The notes below the pieces were generated by a model, which was not told the DNA's origin, searched no databases, and worked only from the letters and a program-made list of their open reading frames with translations. This document shows, one piece after another, positions 9,453 through 18,545 of a DNA stretch of 64,000 bases. The number at the start of each line of letters is the position of its first letter. The stretch's first letter is position 1. Both the position numbers and the translations under genes were made by a program. Origin of the DNA: an uncultured bacterium (GTDB lineage Bacteria; Bacteroidota; Bacteroidia; Bacteroidales; Bacteroidaceae); assembly GCA_905215555.1 (NCBI GenBank), contig CAJMQU010000008.1, forward strand, positions 62,001 to 126,000, written 5' to 3'.

Positions 9453-11314
9453 GCTTTTCCTCCTTTCTTGTTCTCTTTTGGGGTCTTTACAGGGGTTATA
9501 GGATGGGTAAAGCAGAATCTGCATCCGTTGGTGTAAGTTGCATCCAGCCAAATGTCTCCACCCAAGTTGTCTATGATAAGTTGGCAGATGGAAAGCCCCA
9601 GTCCGGTTCCTTGTGCACTCTCATTTAACTTTTCAAAGCGATTGAATATTTTGCTTTGTTTTTCCGGTGCTATTCCACAGCCGGTATCAGTTACAGAGAA
9701 TAAGACGCTGTTTTCTGTCTGCCGTCCAACGTCCAGCGTGATGCTTCCTTTGGGGGTAAATTTGGTTGCGTTGATTAGCAGGTTGATCAATAGTTGTTGC
9801 AGGCGGGAGTCATCTGTGTAAATGGATAGGGAATCCAGTTCGGTTTTGAACAGGACTTCCGCTTCGGTCTGCTTCACATTATTGACGGTATCTATTACAT
9901 TCCGGCATATGGTGATGGCATCCTGATATTTGAAATGGAATTTCATATGTCCGCTCCCCAGATTGGATAAGTCAATAACGTCATTGATCAGTTTCAGTAA
10001 CAGCTCGGAGTTTCTTTGGATAACTTCTCCGCATTGTTGCCGGGTTCCATCATCAAGTTGTTCTTCTGTCAAGAGACCTGAGAATCCGGATATGGCATTT
10101 AGTGGTGTCCTTATTTCATGGCTCATATTTGAAAGGAAGAGACTTTTAGTATGTATTGCATTTTCTGCATTCAAGCGCGCTTGTTCCAGGTGGATTTTAG
10201 ATTTTGCCAGTTTCTTGTTTTGTTTCAGAATGTACAGAGTCAGATAAATAATGATAAGGAGAACAATGAATCCTATGATTGAACCTCCTATCAATATCCG
10301 ATTCAGTTCAGTCTTATTTTCTATCTTCATACGATTTTCTTCAAAAGCTGCGCGTAGGTTGTTTATGCGGTGACTGTAGCTTGGCTCTACAAAAGAATCA
10401 CTGATCGCGCTGATTTCTTCATATAAATGAGTTGCCTCTTTTTTATTCCCCATTTTTATTAAAACATGAGCTTTGGCATAAGCTGTTTGCAGATAATGTA
10501 TGGATCTGTCTTTTTGAGGAAGATGGTTTAGCAGCTCATCGTATATCTGTAAGGCTGCATCATATTCTCCGACCGCTTCTTTATATTGTCCGGATATGAG
10601 GCAAAGATACGAATAATAGATGTAAAGCTGTGGATCGGATTTATAGATTTGTTCCGTCTGTTGAAGGTGTTCCTGAGCAAGCGAAAGTTTGTTTTGTTTG
10701 ATGAAGAAGCCGGTACTGATGGCATGATTAAAGAATTGCAATGTCTTATTTGCATTTCTGTTTTTGGATCTTAGTACTTTGTCTCTGTATAGTTTCGCTT
10801 CTTCCATTCTGTTTTTGGTGATCAGGATGGAAATTAGTTTCAGGGTCGTTATTTCTTCGAAATAATAGTTTGTATGGAAGGATACTTGATAGTTGAGTGC
10901 TTCTTTGTATGAATTAATGGCTTCCGGTAACATGTTGGAACAGTAATAGGCATCTCCGATGGCTCTGCTTGAAAGTGCCATCCCCAATGTGTAATTCATA
11001 GCTTTGGCCTTTTCATACATGAGTCTGGCTTTATCAATAGCCATGCCTATATCTCCTTGTTCGGAATAAAGTTCTACAATGAACTGATTGATTCTGAAAA
11101 ACTGTTCCATTTGTCCTTCTGCTTCCAGTACCGGCGTGATTTCTTTTCCCCAGAAAATGACACTGTCAATAGGTGCATCGGCATTATATGCCAAGTTGTT
11201 ATCCATCAAATATTTTAAAGTAGGTAAATGTTTGAGTTTGCTATCCTCAGAATGTAAGGGTACTGAAAAAAGTAGAGCTATTAATGATAGTATATAATAG
11301 TAGTAATTCTTCAT
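9449..11314 (-). CDS. TPR-containing sensor histidine kinase
   Basis: The 621-residue protein has a signal peptide (residues 1-22), TPR-like repeats in a presumed periplasmic sensor (about 30-320), a membrane span (about 330-350), and a coiled linker. A complete kinase core follows: SHEIRTPLNA with phospho-acceptor H399, N box INLLINATKFT, D box DTGCGIAPE, F box IFNRFEK and G box GTGLGLSI. No receiver domain is attached and no response-regulator gene lies nearby, so it is an orphan kinase here. Its stop overlaps the start of the pseudokinase by 4 bp. A -7 like element lies at 11343-11350. Confidence 0.9.
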   Translation of the reverse strand: MKNYYYYILSLIALLFSVPLHSEDSKLKHLPTLKYLMDNNLAYNADAPIDSVIFWGKEITPVLEAEGQMEQFFRINQFIVELYSEQGDIGMAIDKARLMYEKAKAMNYTLGMALSSRAIGDAYYCSNMLPEAINSYKEALNYQVSFHTNYYFEEITTLKLISILITKNRMEEAKLYRDKVLRSKNRNANKTLQFFNHAISTGFFIKQNKLSLAQEHLQQTEQIYKSDPQLYIYYSYLCLISGQYKEAVGEYDAALQIYDELLNHLPQKDRSIHYLQTAYAKAHVLIKMGNKKEATHLYEEISAISDSFVEPSYSHRINNLRAAFEENRMKIENKTELNRILIGGSIIGFIVLLIIIYLTLYILKQNKKLAKSKIHLEQARLNAENAIHTKSLFLSNMSHEIRTPLNAISGFSGLLTEEQLDDGTRQQCGEVIQRNSELLLKLINDVIDLSNLGSGHMKFHFKYQDAITICRNVIDTVNNVKQTEAEVLFKTELDSLSIYTDDSRLQQLLINLLINATKFTPKGSITLDVGRQTENSVLFSVTDTGCGIAPEKQSKIFNRFEKLNESAQGTGLGLSICQLIIDNLGGDIWLDATYTNGCRFCFTHPITPVKTPKENKKGGKA

Positions 11315-11342
11315 TTTATTTTGTTCTTTGCTGATTACTATG

Positions 11343-11350
11343 CAAAAGTA
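11343..11350 (-). promoter_or_regulatory. -7 element of the kinase-pair promoter
   Basis: TACTTTTG on the leftward strand fits the Bacteroides -7 consensus TAnnTTTG, 29 bp upstream of the kinase ATG. No clear -33 TTTG was found. Confidence 0.4.
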
Positions 11351-11569
11351 GACAATAAATTGTAATAGTGGAATTTTTGATGGCTCTTTTAACTCATGAG
11401 TTTGTTTTTATTCAGATCTTGGGGTAAGAAAAGTGGTCGGGTAATGTTTAAAAAAACAAAACGGTGGTAGAATGTAGGTAATTTCATGAATGGATAATGT
11501 GCGTACCTGATTATAAATACGTAATATTGCGATATTTTCAACAATGATTAATCTTAAATAAGACTGCCT

Positions 11570-12322
11570 ATGAATACTGATTTTATAAACCTGACAACAG
11601 AAAATCTTTCCGGTGAGCATTTATGCTGTATTATCCGTAGTAAGAAGCCCCATCCGGGTGTTGAAGCAAAGCGGCAATGGCTTGCAGAACGCTTGAAGGA
11701 AGGGCATGTCTTCAGGAAGTTGGATGTAAAAGGCTGCGTTTTCATTGAATATGCTCCTCTTGAGACAGCTTGGGTACCTATCATTGGCAACAACTATTAT
11801 TATGTGTATTGCCTGTGGGTTACGGGCGGACCGAAAGGGAATGGGTATGGGCGCGCATTGATGGAGTATTGCTTGGCTGATGCCAAAGAAAAAGGCAAAT
11901 CCGGTGTTTGTATGCTTGGGGCGAAGAAACAAAAATCCTGGCTTTCCGACCAGTCGTTTGCAAAGAAGTTTGGTTTTGAGGTTGTTGACACTACCGATAA
12001 TGGGTACGAGCTGCTTGCACTTTCTTTTGACGGAACCACACCTGGATTCGCTTCCAATGCTAAGAAGCTGGAGATTGAAAACAAAGAACTGACTATTTAT
12101 TATGATATGCAATGCCCTTATATCTGTCAGAGCATTGAGAACGTAAGGCAGTATTGTGAAGTGAATGATGTTCCGCTCTCCCTGGTCCAAGTGGATTCGT
12201 TGCAAAAAGCAAAGGAATTACCTTGTGTTTTCAATAACTGGGGTGTATTCTATAAAGGAAAGTTTGAAACTGTGAATTTGTTGTTGGATATCAACTATTT
12301 AAAGAGAATACTCAAAAAATAA
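11570..12322 (+). CDS. GNAT acetyltransferase with C-terminal YoaP-like domain
   Basis: The 250-residue cytoplasmic protein has a GNAT fold at residues 1-155 with the acetyl-CoA loop PKGNGYGRAL near residues 85-95. The C-terminal 80 residues match the YoaP-type extension: a thioredoxin-like start (YYDMQCPYICQSI) with a CxxxC pair. Substrate unknown. It is a single-gene unit, divergent from the kinase pair and followed by the remnant of a hydrolase gene. Confidence 0.82.
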   Translation: MNTDFINLTTENLSGEHLCCIIRSKKPHPGVEAKRQWLAERLKEGHVFRKLDVKGCVFIEYAPLETAWVPIIGNNYYYVYCLWVTGGPKGNGYGRALMEYCLADAKEKGKSGVCMLGAKKQKSWLSDQSFAKKFGFEVVDTTDNGYELLALSFDGTTPGFASNAKKLEIENKELTIYYDMQCPYICQSIENVRQYCEVNDVPLSLVQVDSLQKAKELPCVFNNWGVFYKGKFETVNLLLDINYLKRILKK

Positions 12323-12541
12323 AAAATGTAATTCCGTTCTTCCTGTGTTCATTGGTCTACGCTCAGTAAATCATTGTATTGCTTTACTGTATCCGGTTTC
12401 GACATCTTTTCCGTTATTCTGTTTTTAGAGGTTGTATAGCCGATCTACTGCTCGTTTTTCAGTAATCTGTCTACTAACATCAGTAATTTGTCTATTTACT
12501 GCTGTTTGATGATTCCGTAATTTTGCGGTATCGAAATAGTA

Positions 12542-12925
12542 ATGAATAAACTCCTAATGATTATGATGTATCAGAAACATTATTTAGTGCTGGCAATCAG
12601 TAGCTTCTGCTTACTCTTTTGTAGTAGCGGTCTGTTGGCACAGACTCCTAAATTTGAACATACGATGAACGGAAAGCAAAAAACATCCTCAGCATGTACG
12701 ATATGGGACGCGCCCGTCGTCAAGGGTTGGGGGATGTCATCAGCCATGACCAACGCATGAAGACATTGGATGAAATCGGTGTACAGCGCACTCGTGAATT
12801 TGGTGGAACCGAAAGAACTGTTCGTTGTTCCCGGTGCATCGCACGTGGACTTGTATGACCGCCCGGAATATATGAAAATAACGCTTCCCAAGCTGGACAC
12901 TTTTTATAAAGAATATTTAAAGTAA
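12542..12925 (+). pseudogene. alpha/beta hydrolase remnant (frameshift plus internal deletion)
   Basis: A signal-peptide frame starts at 12542 (MNKLLMIMMYQKH, then a hydrophobic core ending LLAQ) and stops near 12758. A second frame from about 12675 reads SMYDMGRARRQGLGD and MKTLDEIG, which is mid-protein sequence of secreted alpha/beta hydrolases. A third frame ends EPKELFVVPGASHVDLY...FYKEYLK at 12925, the C-terminus with the catalytic His. The pieces are in different frames and about 150 or more residues are missing, including the nucleophile elbow. The identification of the family is by pattern recognition. Confidence 0.65.
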
Positions 12926-12971
12926 TGTATTCCCCTGTGGGTTGCTTTAAATGATGAGATGAATACAAAGA

Positions 12972-13013
12972 ATGAGGAGCAAAGGCAACATGAATGTTGG
13001 TTTTGCTCCTCAT
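12972..13013 (+). terminator. hairpin terminator between remnant and OmpA gene
   Basis: Perfect 12-bp arms ATGAGGAGCAAA (12972-12983) and TTTGCTCCTCAT (13002-13013) are followed on the + strand by CTTTTTG. It lies between converging reading frames and could act in both directions. Confidence 0.65.
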
Positions 13014-13066
13014 CTTTTTGTGAAGTGGAATATCTACATGAATTTAATCCACTCTATTTTTCAGCC

Positions 13067-14197
13067 TTATTTATTTGCATCTTCAATGGTGCAGATGCTG
13101 ACACGGTTCCAATCGGGCTCTGTGAACATATCGCCCACTCCCTGACCTTCGGCTGTGATACGGTCGGCACTGATTTTATACTTCTTCATCAGGATGGATT
13201 TCACGGCTTCGGCGCGTGCATTGGCAATTCTTGCATTCACTTCGGCGCTGCCTTCCGGAGAAGCGTATCCTTTAATGGTAACGATCGTATTCGTATGCTT
13301 TTTCATGTATGAAGCTACGCGTTCCACATTCGGCAATTGTGAAGCATCGACAGTAGAACTACCTTGTCTGAATGTGATGATAGATTCCGGAATCATATTT
13401 GTATTCTTCACTACAACGACTTTGGAAGCTTCGTTGCGGCAATCATTGATTTCCTGCTGCAGCACACCGATTCTTTGGGTAGCATCGTTTATCACATTGT
13501 TCCTCTGGCTTACCTCCTGGCGCAAATTATTGATTGTGCCGTTCAGTTCGCTGATTTCTGCCGGATCATACAATTTGGCCAACGTGAAGTGGTGGCTTCC
13601 GTTGCTGCCACTGAAGTGGTAGGCTATACCTGCCGTCAGTTCAAATGCCGCATTGTTTGCATTGAAGCGGCTCCGGTTGTGCTCACCTTGCATATCATAT
13701 ACCAGTGCCGGTTTCACTCCAATAGTCCACGCCTTGCTTTCGCCAAGGTTGAAGTTGAGATTCAGCCCGAAGCGGCTGGACCAGGAATTCACATCTCCGG
13801 GGCCGTTCATGTAGTAGTGCAGCCATCCCGCACCGGCTACGGCCTCTACTTCGAATATGCGCGGAGTGCCTGTATAGCCTGCGAAGAGGTTCATCAGATT
13901 GACTTTACCCAATAAGCTGAGGTCGGAAGCATCGAAGGCCGTTTTGCTATTCGTAGTGTTTATATACCCCATGCCTTGAACTCCCAGTCCGAAAACAGGA
14001 GTCAGTTGCTTGGTAAACTCAATTCCCAAAGCCGGGCGGGCATTCTTGAAGAATGCGCTGTGAGTTACGGGAGTTATCATGCCGGTTTTTAGTTCTACAG
14101 ACCAGTTGTCTGTGAATTTACTGCCTTGTACGGTAGTCTGAGCATTCGCTGTGAATGCCGCCGCTACAAAAACTGATAGAATAATTGATTTTTTCAT
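13067..14197 (-). CDS. OmpA-family outer-membrane protein
   Basis: The 376-residue protein has a signal peptide (residues 1-19, ending TANAQ), an N-terminal beta-barrel of about 190 residues with alternating aromatic strands, a coiled-coil linker (about 205-260), and a C-terminal OmpA peptidoglycan-binding domain (about 265-376). The OmpA domain contains IKGYASPEGSAEVN and NARAEAVKSIL. The role is to tether the outer membrane to peptidoglycan. The start is fixed by the signal peptide. A short homologous fragment of the barrel (KQLTPxFGLGxQGMGY) occurs again near 24895-24961. Confidence 0.92.
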   Translation of the reverse strand: MKKSIILSVFVAAAFTANAQTTVQGSKFTDNWSVELKTGMITPVTHSAFFKNARPALGIEFTKQLTPVFGLGVQGMGYINTTNSKTAFDASDLSLLGKVNLMNLFAGYTGTPRIFEVEAVAGAGWLHYYMNGPGDVNSWSSRFGLNLNFNLGESKAWTIGVKPALVYDMQGEHNRSRFNANNAAFELTAGIAYHFSGSNGSHHFTLAKLYDPAEISELNGTINNLRQEVSQRNNVINDATQRIGVLQQEINDCRNEASKVVVVKNTNMIPESIITFRQGSSTVDASQLPNVERVASYMKKHTNTIVTIKGYASPEGSAEVNARIANARAEAVKSILMKKYKISADRITAEGQGVGDMFTEPDWNRVSICTIEDANK

Positions 14198-14634
14198 AAT
14201 TAAAATAATTAATTAGTAATACAATAAATATTATATAATCCTGAAGCAGTTCATTTTCTCAGGAATCAAAAAAATATGTGGTTAGGTTTAAATGGTTCAT
14301 TTCCGTTTTTGGGAGGATACTGAACTTTATTGTCCCCGAAGCTAAGTTATGGGGGGGGAGGATGGGCCGTCTCATTCTTTTTATTAATTCCTCTTTTCAT
14401 AATTCTATTTTTTAATTCATGTTTAAGATTGCTTTTCACTTCTGACAACATTATGTCTGAATGAATAGTTCGATATCCGAATTTAGAATTAACAACAATT
14501 TAGCATTGTGTAATTTGTGTTTAAGTATGATTATCTATCTGAAAAACAGTTTTATGCGATTTGCTCTCACTGCTCTCACTGATGTGCTAATTTATTGTTT
14601 GTTAGAATATTGATTGTGGTGATGGCAAAATAAA
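14198..14634. other. gene-free stretch between OmpA and HU-like genes
   Basis: About 440 bp without a supported reading frame. It holds the upstream region of the OmpA gene and a run of eight or nine G at about 14351. No promoter with a clear consensus was recognised. Confidence 0.5.
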
Positions 14635-14663
14635 AAGTGAGGGTAACTTGCTTGCCCTCACTT
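14635..14663 (-). terminator. intrinsic terminator of HU-like gene
   Basis: Nine-bp arms AAGTGAGGG (14635-14643) and CCCTCACTT (14655-14663) are followed on the leftward strand by TTTTTATTTTG. The position 15 bp past the stop of the HU-like gene makes this a good intrinsic terminator. Confidence 0.75.
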
Positions 14664-14677
14664 CATTTTCAATAGAA

Positions 14678-15313
14678 CTACATTTTAACTTCTTCTGTTA
14701 TACCATAATATCCCGGATTTGCCACATATAGCGGTTGTGTCAGAATTCCGATGTTTTTCAGCTTTCCTTCCTCTTTCAGCCGCCGTATATGCCTCATTGC
14801 GGTCGATTTCATCATGCCGCACACCCTTTGGAAGTCACATCTGGTCAGCATCCGGTGCTCGCTGAAATAATTCGTCAGCCGGCGGTCAATCTCTTCGTTC
14901 GTTAGTTTATTGGAGTGTCCGTTATGCTTTATGTTTTTCAGCCGGACGGCACCGATTGTATTTTTCAGGGTCTGGTCCGCCCGGAACTTGATACCTTTCA
15001 GTTTTACTTTCGTATTCTTCCGTTTCGTCTCTTTGGTGATTGTATCCGTGCAAGTCAGAGTGGGGTAGAAATATCCGATCCCGTCCAGATGCACCTGTTT
15101 GCCTTCTGCCAGTTCGTCGCCCATCGCGTGCGACAGGGCATCGAGTACGGCGCTTACATCCGTTTCAGTTAGTGAGCAACGTTCCTGAATTTTGCGTCGC
15201 AGTCTGGCCGTGTCCGCTGTTCCGTTGAGCGTGATGCGTGCGTGAAGTTTCGTCTCCTCCTGAGGTTGGCTTGGAGCCACCGGGTTTTCATACCACTCGA
15301 ATAAGATTGCCAT
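14678..15313 (-). CDS. HU-like DNA-binding protein with C-terminal helical domain
   Basis: The 211-residue protein has an HU/IHF-like domain of the Bacteroidetes type at about residues 20-125: VSAVLDALSHAMGDELAEGK, then the beta arm region HLDGIGYFYPTL. A C-terminal segment (130-205: LTNEEIDRRLTNYF, CDFQRVCGM) looks like a winged-helix or DNA-binding extension. It is a basic cytoplasmic nucleoid-type protein. Four 18-bp near-palindromic repeats lie 82-165 bp upstream and may be its own binding sites. It is monocistronic with a clear terminator. Confidence 0.85.
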   Translation of the reverse strand: MAILFEWYENPVAPSQPQEETKLHARITLNGTADTARLRRKIQERCSLTETDVSAVLDALSHAMGDELAEGKQVHLDGIGYFYPTLTCTDTITKETKRKNTKVKLKGIKFRADQTLKNTIGAVRLKNIKHNGHSNKLTNEEIDRRLTNYFSEHRMLTRCDFQRVCGMMKSTAMRHIRRLKEEGKLKNIGILTQPLYVANPGYYGITEEVKM

Positions 15314-15394
15314 AGTTGTTTGTTTTTAAATGAATGATGCATTAATTTGTTTTACATAGGGGATAGTTACGTTTAGGTAACGGCAGGGGTGTGC

Positions 15395-15478
15395 GTCAAC
15401 CAAGATTGACAGCTCTGCCAACCTTGGTGAACGGTGCTGTCAACCCATATTGACAGGCCTGTTCACCAGGGTTGACAC
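15395..15478. repeat. four 18-bp operator-like repeats
   Basis: Units at 15395-15412 (GTCAACCAAGATTGACAG), 15415-15432 on the other strand (GTTCACCAAGGTTGGCAG), 15439-15456 (GTCAACCCATATTGACAG) and 15461-15478 (GTTCACCAGGGTTGACAC). Unit starts are 20, 24 and 22 bp apart, about two helical turns. Each unit is itself close to palindromic (GTCAA...TTGAC). They lie upstream of the HU-like gene. Confidence 0.8.
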
Positions 15479-15674
15479 CCTGTTCCTGTTACTGCAAATA
15501 TAAGCAAAGTTCGTGAGATTTTGGCAGATTTAGGTGGAATAAAGTAAATGTTTGGAGAGTAAAAGAATAGAGTATGTGACAATATTCCTTCTTTTTCCCA
15601 AACAGCAGGATATCGAGGGGGATAAGGTTATTTTGCTACCTAACCGTTGCCTTTTTTAGTGTCGGCCGACGGGG

Positions 15675-15926
15675 TTATTGCGCTGTTCTGCTATATTTTT
15701 CATGCTGACGGGCAAATCTATACCGATTAATTCTGCAATTAAAAGTATGGAGCTGCAATATATGTTTTGATAACGGATTGGGAAAGTCGAAAATGAAAAG
15801 AAAAGCATAATAACTGCAAATATAATTTATACCGATTACAGGATAGTTGATACTCACAGAGTTTCTCTCATCGCACTGTTCAATATAATCTCCCAGCCGA
15901 ACCCATTTTACATTACTCGCTCCCAT
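15675..15926 (-). pseudogene. truncated hsdS (type I specificity subunit) 5' end
   Basis: The frame begins MGASNVKWVRLGDYIEQCDERNS, which matches the start of HsdS proteins (VRLGDYIEQ). After about 23 residues the match is lost and the frame runs through unrelated sequence to a stop at 15675. Neither target-recognition domain nor the central conserved helices are present. It directly follows the DUF1016 gene. By position this is what remains of hsdS after a deletion. No second hsdS copy or inverted repeat was seen nearby. Confidence 0.65.
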
Positions 15927-15927
15927 A

Positions 15928-16968
15928 TCACTCCTCCATTCCGTGTTGTTCCAAGAAGAAACGTTTTTGCTGTTCTATCTCTCGGCTCAGCTCTTCCTCC
16001 GTCGGCATATAAGCCATATATTTGGCCGCAAAAAGTTGCTCGCTACCGTTAAGTACGGAGTATTTAGCCAAGACTTTATCGGTCTCGGTGCAGAGCAGTA
16101 TGCCTATTGTCGGGTTATCATTCTCATCTTTTACAAGGTCATCGTACATCCGAACATACATATCCAATTGCCCCACATCTGCGTGTGTCAGAGGATGTGT
16201 TTTCAATTCAAACAACACGTAACGTTTGAGCTTGATGTTATAGAACACAAGGTCAATATAAAAATCACCTGTGTCCGTTGAAATGTGTTTCTGCCTATCG
16301 ACAAATGCAAAACCACGTCCCAATTCCATGATAAATTGTTGCAGATGATCTATTAAGGCTTGTTCCAACTGACTTTCGTCATATTTGCTATCCTTGCGGA
16401 AACCTAAAAACTCAGCAACTACCGGACTCTTTATATACTCCAATGGATCATTGTCTTCAATATCTGGAGAGGGTAACGCCAATCCTTCCCTTACACAAGC
16501 CATACGACGACCATAGTATTGTGTACCGATATTGCGATTGAGTGTTCTCACACTCCACATCTGTTCCGATGCCTCTTTTACATACCACTCTCTGGCCTTA
16601 GGGTCTGCAACCTGTATAATCGAGCGGAAGTGCGACCAAGTCAGATTGTGAACACGCGTGTTCACAATCTCCAAATCACTGAAACACAGATAAAATTGGC
16701 GAAAGTAATCGAGATTTCGCTTGCTGAACGTATTGCCGTATTTAGGCATCAGCTGTTCTGCCAATGTTTTAATCAACCGAGTACCATACTGCGCACGAGC
16801 TTCTCCATGCTGTTCTTCTTCCACTATACGCCGTCCGATATGCCAATAGGTAAGTACCATAATTTGATTGGCTGCCGCGTATGCCTGTTGACGGCCTTGT
16901 TCGATAATACTCCGAATATCAGAAATCAGTTTATCAGTTGTCACATGTTGCAGCTTATTCTTCTCCAT
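15928..16968 (-). CDS. DUF1016 (YhcG-type) PD-(D/E)XK nuclease-like protein
   Basis: The 346-residue protein has an N-terminal DUF1016 helical region (TYWHIGRRIVEEEQHGEARAQYG starts near residue 45, cited in part) and a C-terminal nuclease fold of the PD-(D/E)XK type. The latter has D-x21-ELK in the order GDFYIDLVFYN and VLFELKTHP (about residues 233-258). It is cytoplasmic. It overlaps the end of hsdM by 14 bp and precedes the hsdS stump, a frequent placement inside type I restriction loci. It probably cuts or processes DNA or RNA; its exact role in such loci is not established. Confidence 0.85.
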   Translation of the reverse strand: MEKNKLQHVTTDKLISDIRSIIEQGRQQAYAAANQIMVLTYWHIGRRIVEEEQHGEARAQYGTRLIKTLAEQLMPKYGNTFSKRNLDYFRQFYLCFSDLEIVNTRVHNLTWSHFRSIIQVADPKAREWYVKEASEQMWSVRTLNRNIGTQYYGRRMACVREGLALPSPDIEDNDPLEYIKSPVVAEFLGFRKDSKYDESQLEQALIDHLQQFIMELGRGFAFVDRQKHISTDTGDFYIDLVFYNIKLKRYVLFELKTHPLTHADVGQLDMYVRMYDDLVKDENDNPTIGILLCTETDKVLAKYSVLNGSEQLFAAKYMAYMPTEEELSREIEQQKRFFLEQHGMEE

Positions 16969-18544
16969 AACCTAAAACTTTGAAAGCGTTTATAAGTTCC
17001 GTTTCATTTGCATCCCATCTTTTCTTCAATTCATCAAATTTACAACTCATTTCTGAAAGGGCAGACTTATAGTCTATTTCCGTATCACGGTCTATAAATT
17101 CAATGTATCTGGATGGAACAAGAGAATATCCCTTTTCTTGAATTTCGTCACGATGTGCTGCATAGTATAATTCCGGCTCGGCATACTCGACAAAATTCTC
17201 GGTTTGCCAATTGAGATATATTTGACGCACTCTGTCTATTTCTGTTTCCGACAAGCGGACGTATTTCTTTTCATATATGTTATTGTTCCATGTCCGCAAG
17301 TCAATGAAAAGAATTTCACCTGTACGGTCGCGAAGTTGTCTTCCATGCCATGGACCGCCTTTCTTGTTGTTGTTCAAAATCCAAAGGGTGACGGATATAT
17401 CAGTAGAATAGAACATGTTTCGCGGCAAAACGATAATAGCCTCCACTTTGTCGCTTTCGATTAGCTTTTTACGTATTTCCTGCGTATCACTGTCATCCAA
17501 AGCTCCATTGGCAAGCAGGAATCCTGCGATTCCACGACTGACATTCAATTTGTTTAGGATATGAAGAATCCACGCATAGTTAGCATTGCTGGTAGGAGGA
17601 ATGCCATAGCCTTGCCATCGGGGATCAGTCTCAAAACCTCCGTATTCGGCATATTTCTTCAAATTGAACGGCGGGTTCGCCATGATGTAATCAAACTTGA
17701 GTTCCTTATGCTGGTCATCGGAGAACGTAGAGACGGCTCTATCGCCCAAATGGTAAGAGATGCCTCGGATAGCCAGATTCATTTTTGCAAGGCGATATGT
17801 TGCCGGTTCTGATTCTTGTCCATACACATTGACTGCTTTAGTGTTTCCCCCGTGAGCCTCTATGAACTTTGCAGCTTGAACAAACATACCTCCGGAACCA
17901 CAACAAGGGTCATAGACTGTCCCATCAAAAGGTTCGATAAGCGAGGCGATAAGTTCTACGATAGAATACGGCGTATAAAATTCTCCTTCCTCTTTGTCGG
18001 CATTGATTGAGAACGCCTGTAAGAAATACTCGTATACACGGCCTATGAGGTCATGATTATTAAATTTCTGTGGGTCAATCTTATTTATTTCATCTACTAC
18101 GCTTTTCAAAACTCCCGGTTCAAGGGCTGTTTTCGTGAAAATTTGCTGTGGAAGGGCATTCTTCAACTTAGGTTCGTTGTCATCCAAAGTCTTTATAGCA
18201 GTATCGAAAGCGATAGCCATGCCGGTAGGCGATGTGAGAATCAGTTTGTCCCAAAATGTTTCATCTGTCAGGAAAAACACACCGTCCTGCATATACTGAT
18301 TGGGGCGAGAAAGTTGCAATTCAATGAAATCCGTATCATTAATGCCCTGCACTTCCACTATCTCCTGCCTGATTTTCTCCTTTTGCTGTTTAAACCGTTC
18401 TCCTATGAATTTCAGGAATACAAGAGTCAACAGCAGGTCGCGCTTATCTGTCATAGCTGCACGCCCACGCAGACTGTTACGACAGTTGAAAAGTATCGTT
18501 TCAAGAGTCTCTTCCTTTATCGGTTTATTCTGTTTCTTAGCCAT
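16955..18544 (-). CDS. hsdM: type I restriction-modification methyltransferase subunit
   Basis: The 529-residue N6-adenine methyltransferase has an N-terminal helical HsdM domain (1-140), the SAM-binding motif YDPCCGSGGMFVQAAKF near residue 205, and the catalytic motif NPPF in MANPPFNLKKYAEYG near residue 285. Length and motifs are normal for HsdM. It needs HsdS for target recognition, but only a stump of hsdS is present. No hsdR gene is found within the window. The gene is 1 bp after the DUF2971 gene and is probably co-transcribed with it and the XRE gene. Confidence 0.92.
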   Translation of the reverse strand: MAKKQNKPIKEETLETILFNCRNSLRGRAAMTDKRDLLLTLVFLKFIGERFKQQKEKIRQEIVEVQGINDTDFIELQLSRPNQYMQDGVFFLTDETFWDKLILTSPTGMAIAFDTAIKTLDDNEPKLKNALPQQIFTKTALEPGVLKSVVDEINKIDPQKFNNHDLIGRVYEYFLQAFSINADKEEGEFYTPYSIVELIASLIEPFDGTVYDPCCGSGGMFVQAAKFIEAHGGNTKAVNVYGQESEPATYRLAKMNLAIRGISYHLGDRAVSTFSDDQHKELKFDYIMANPPFNLKKYAEYGGFETDPRWQGYGIPPTSNANYAWILHILNKLNVSRGIAGFLLANGALDDSDTQEIRKKLIESDKVEAIIVLPRNMFYSTDISVTLWILNNNKKGGPWHGRQLRDRTGEILFIDLRTWNNNIYEKKYVRLSETEIDRVRQIYLNWQTENFVEYAEPELYYAAHRDEIQEKGYSLVPSRYIEFIDRDTEIDYKSALSEMSCKFDELKKRWDANETELINAFKVLGYGEE

Positions 18545-18545
18545 T

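Noticed and set aside
9453..9551. Longer N-terminus of the pseudokinase
   Set aside because: It would lie inside the upstream kinase gene; the ATG at 9452 gives a signal sequence and the usual 4-bp overlap.
14345..14360. Run of G as a phase-variation tract
   Set aside because: It lies about 150 bp upstream of the OmpA ATG with no recognisable promoter around it, and a single sequence cannot show length variation.
15675..15926. Phase-variable hsdS locus
   Set aside because: Only a 5' stump is present and no second hsdS cassette, inverted repeat or recombinase is visible nearby.
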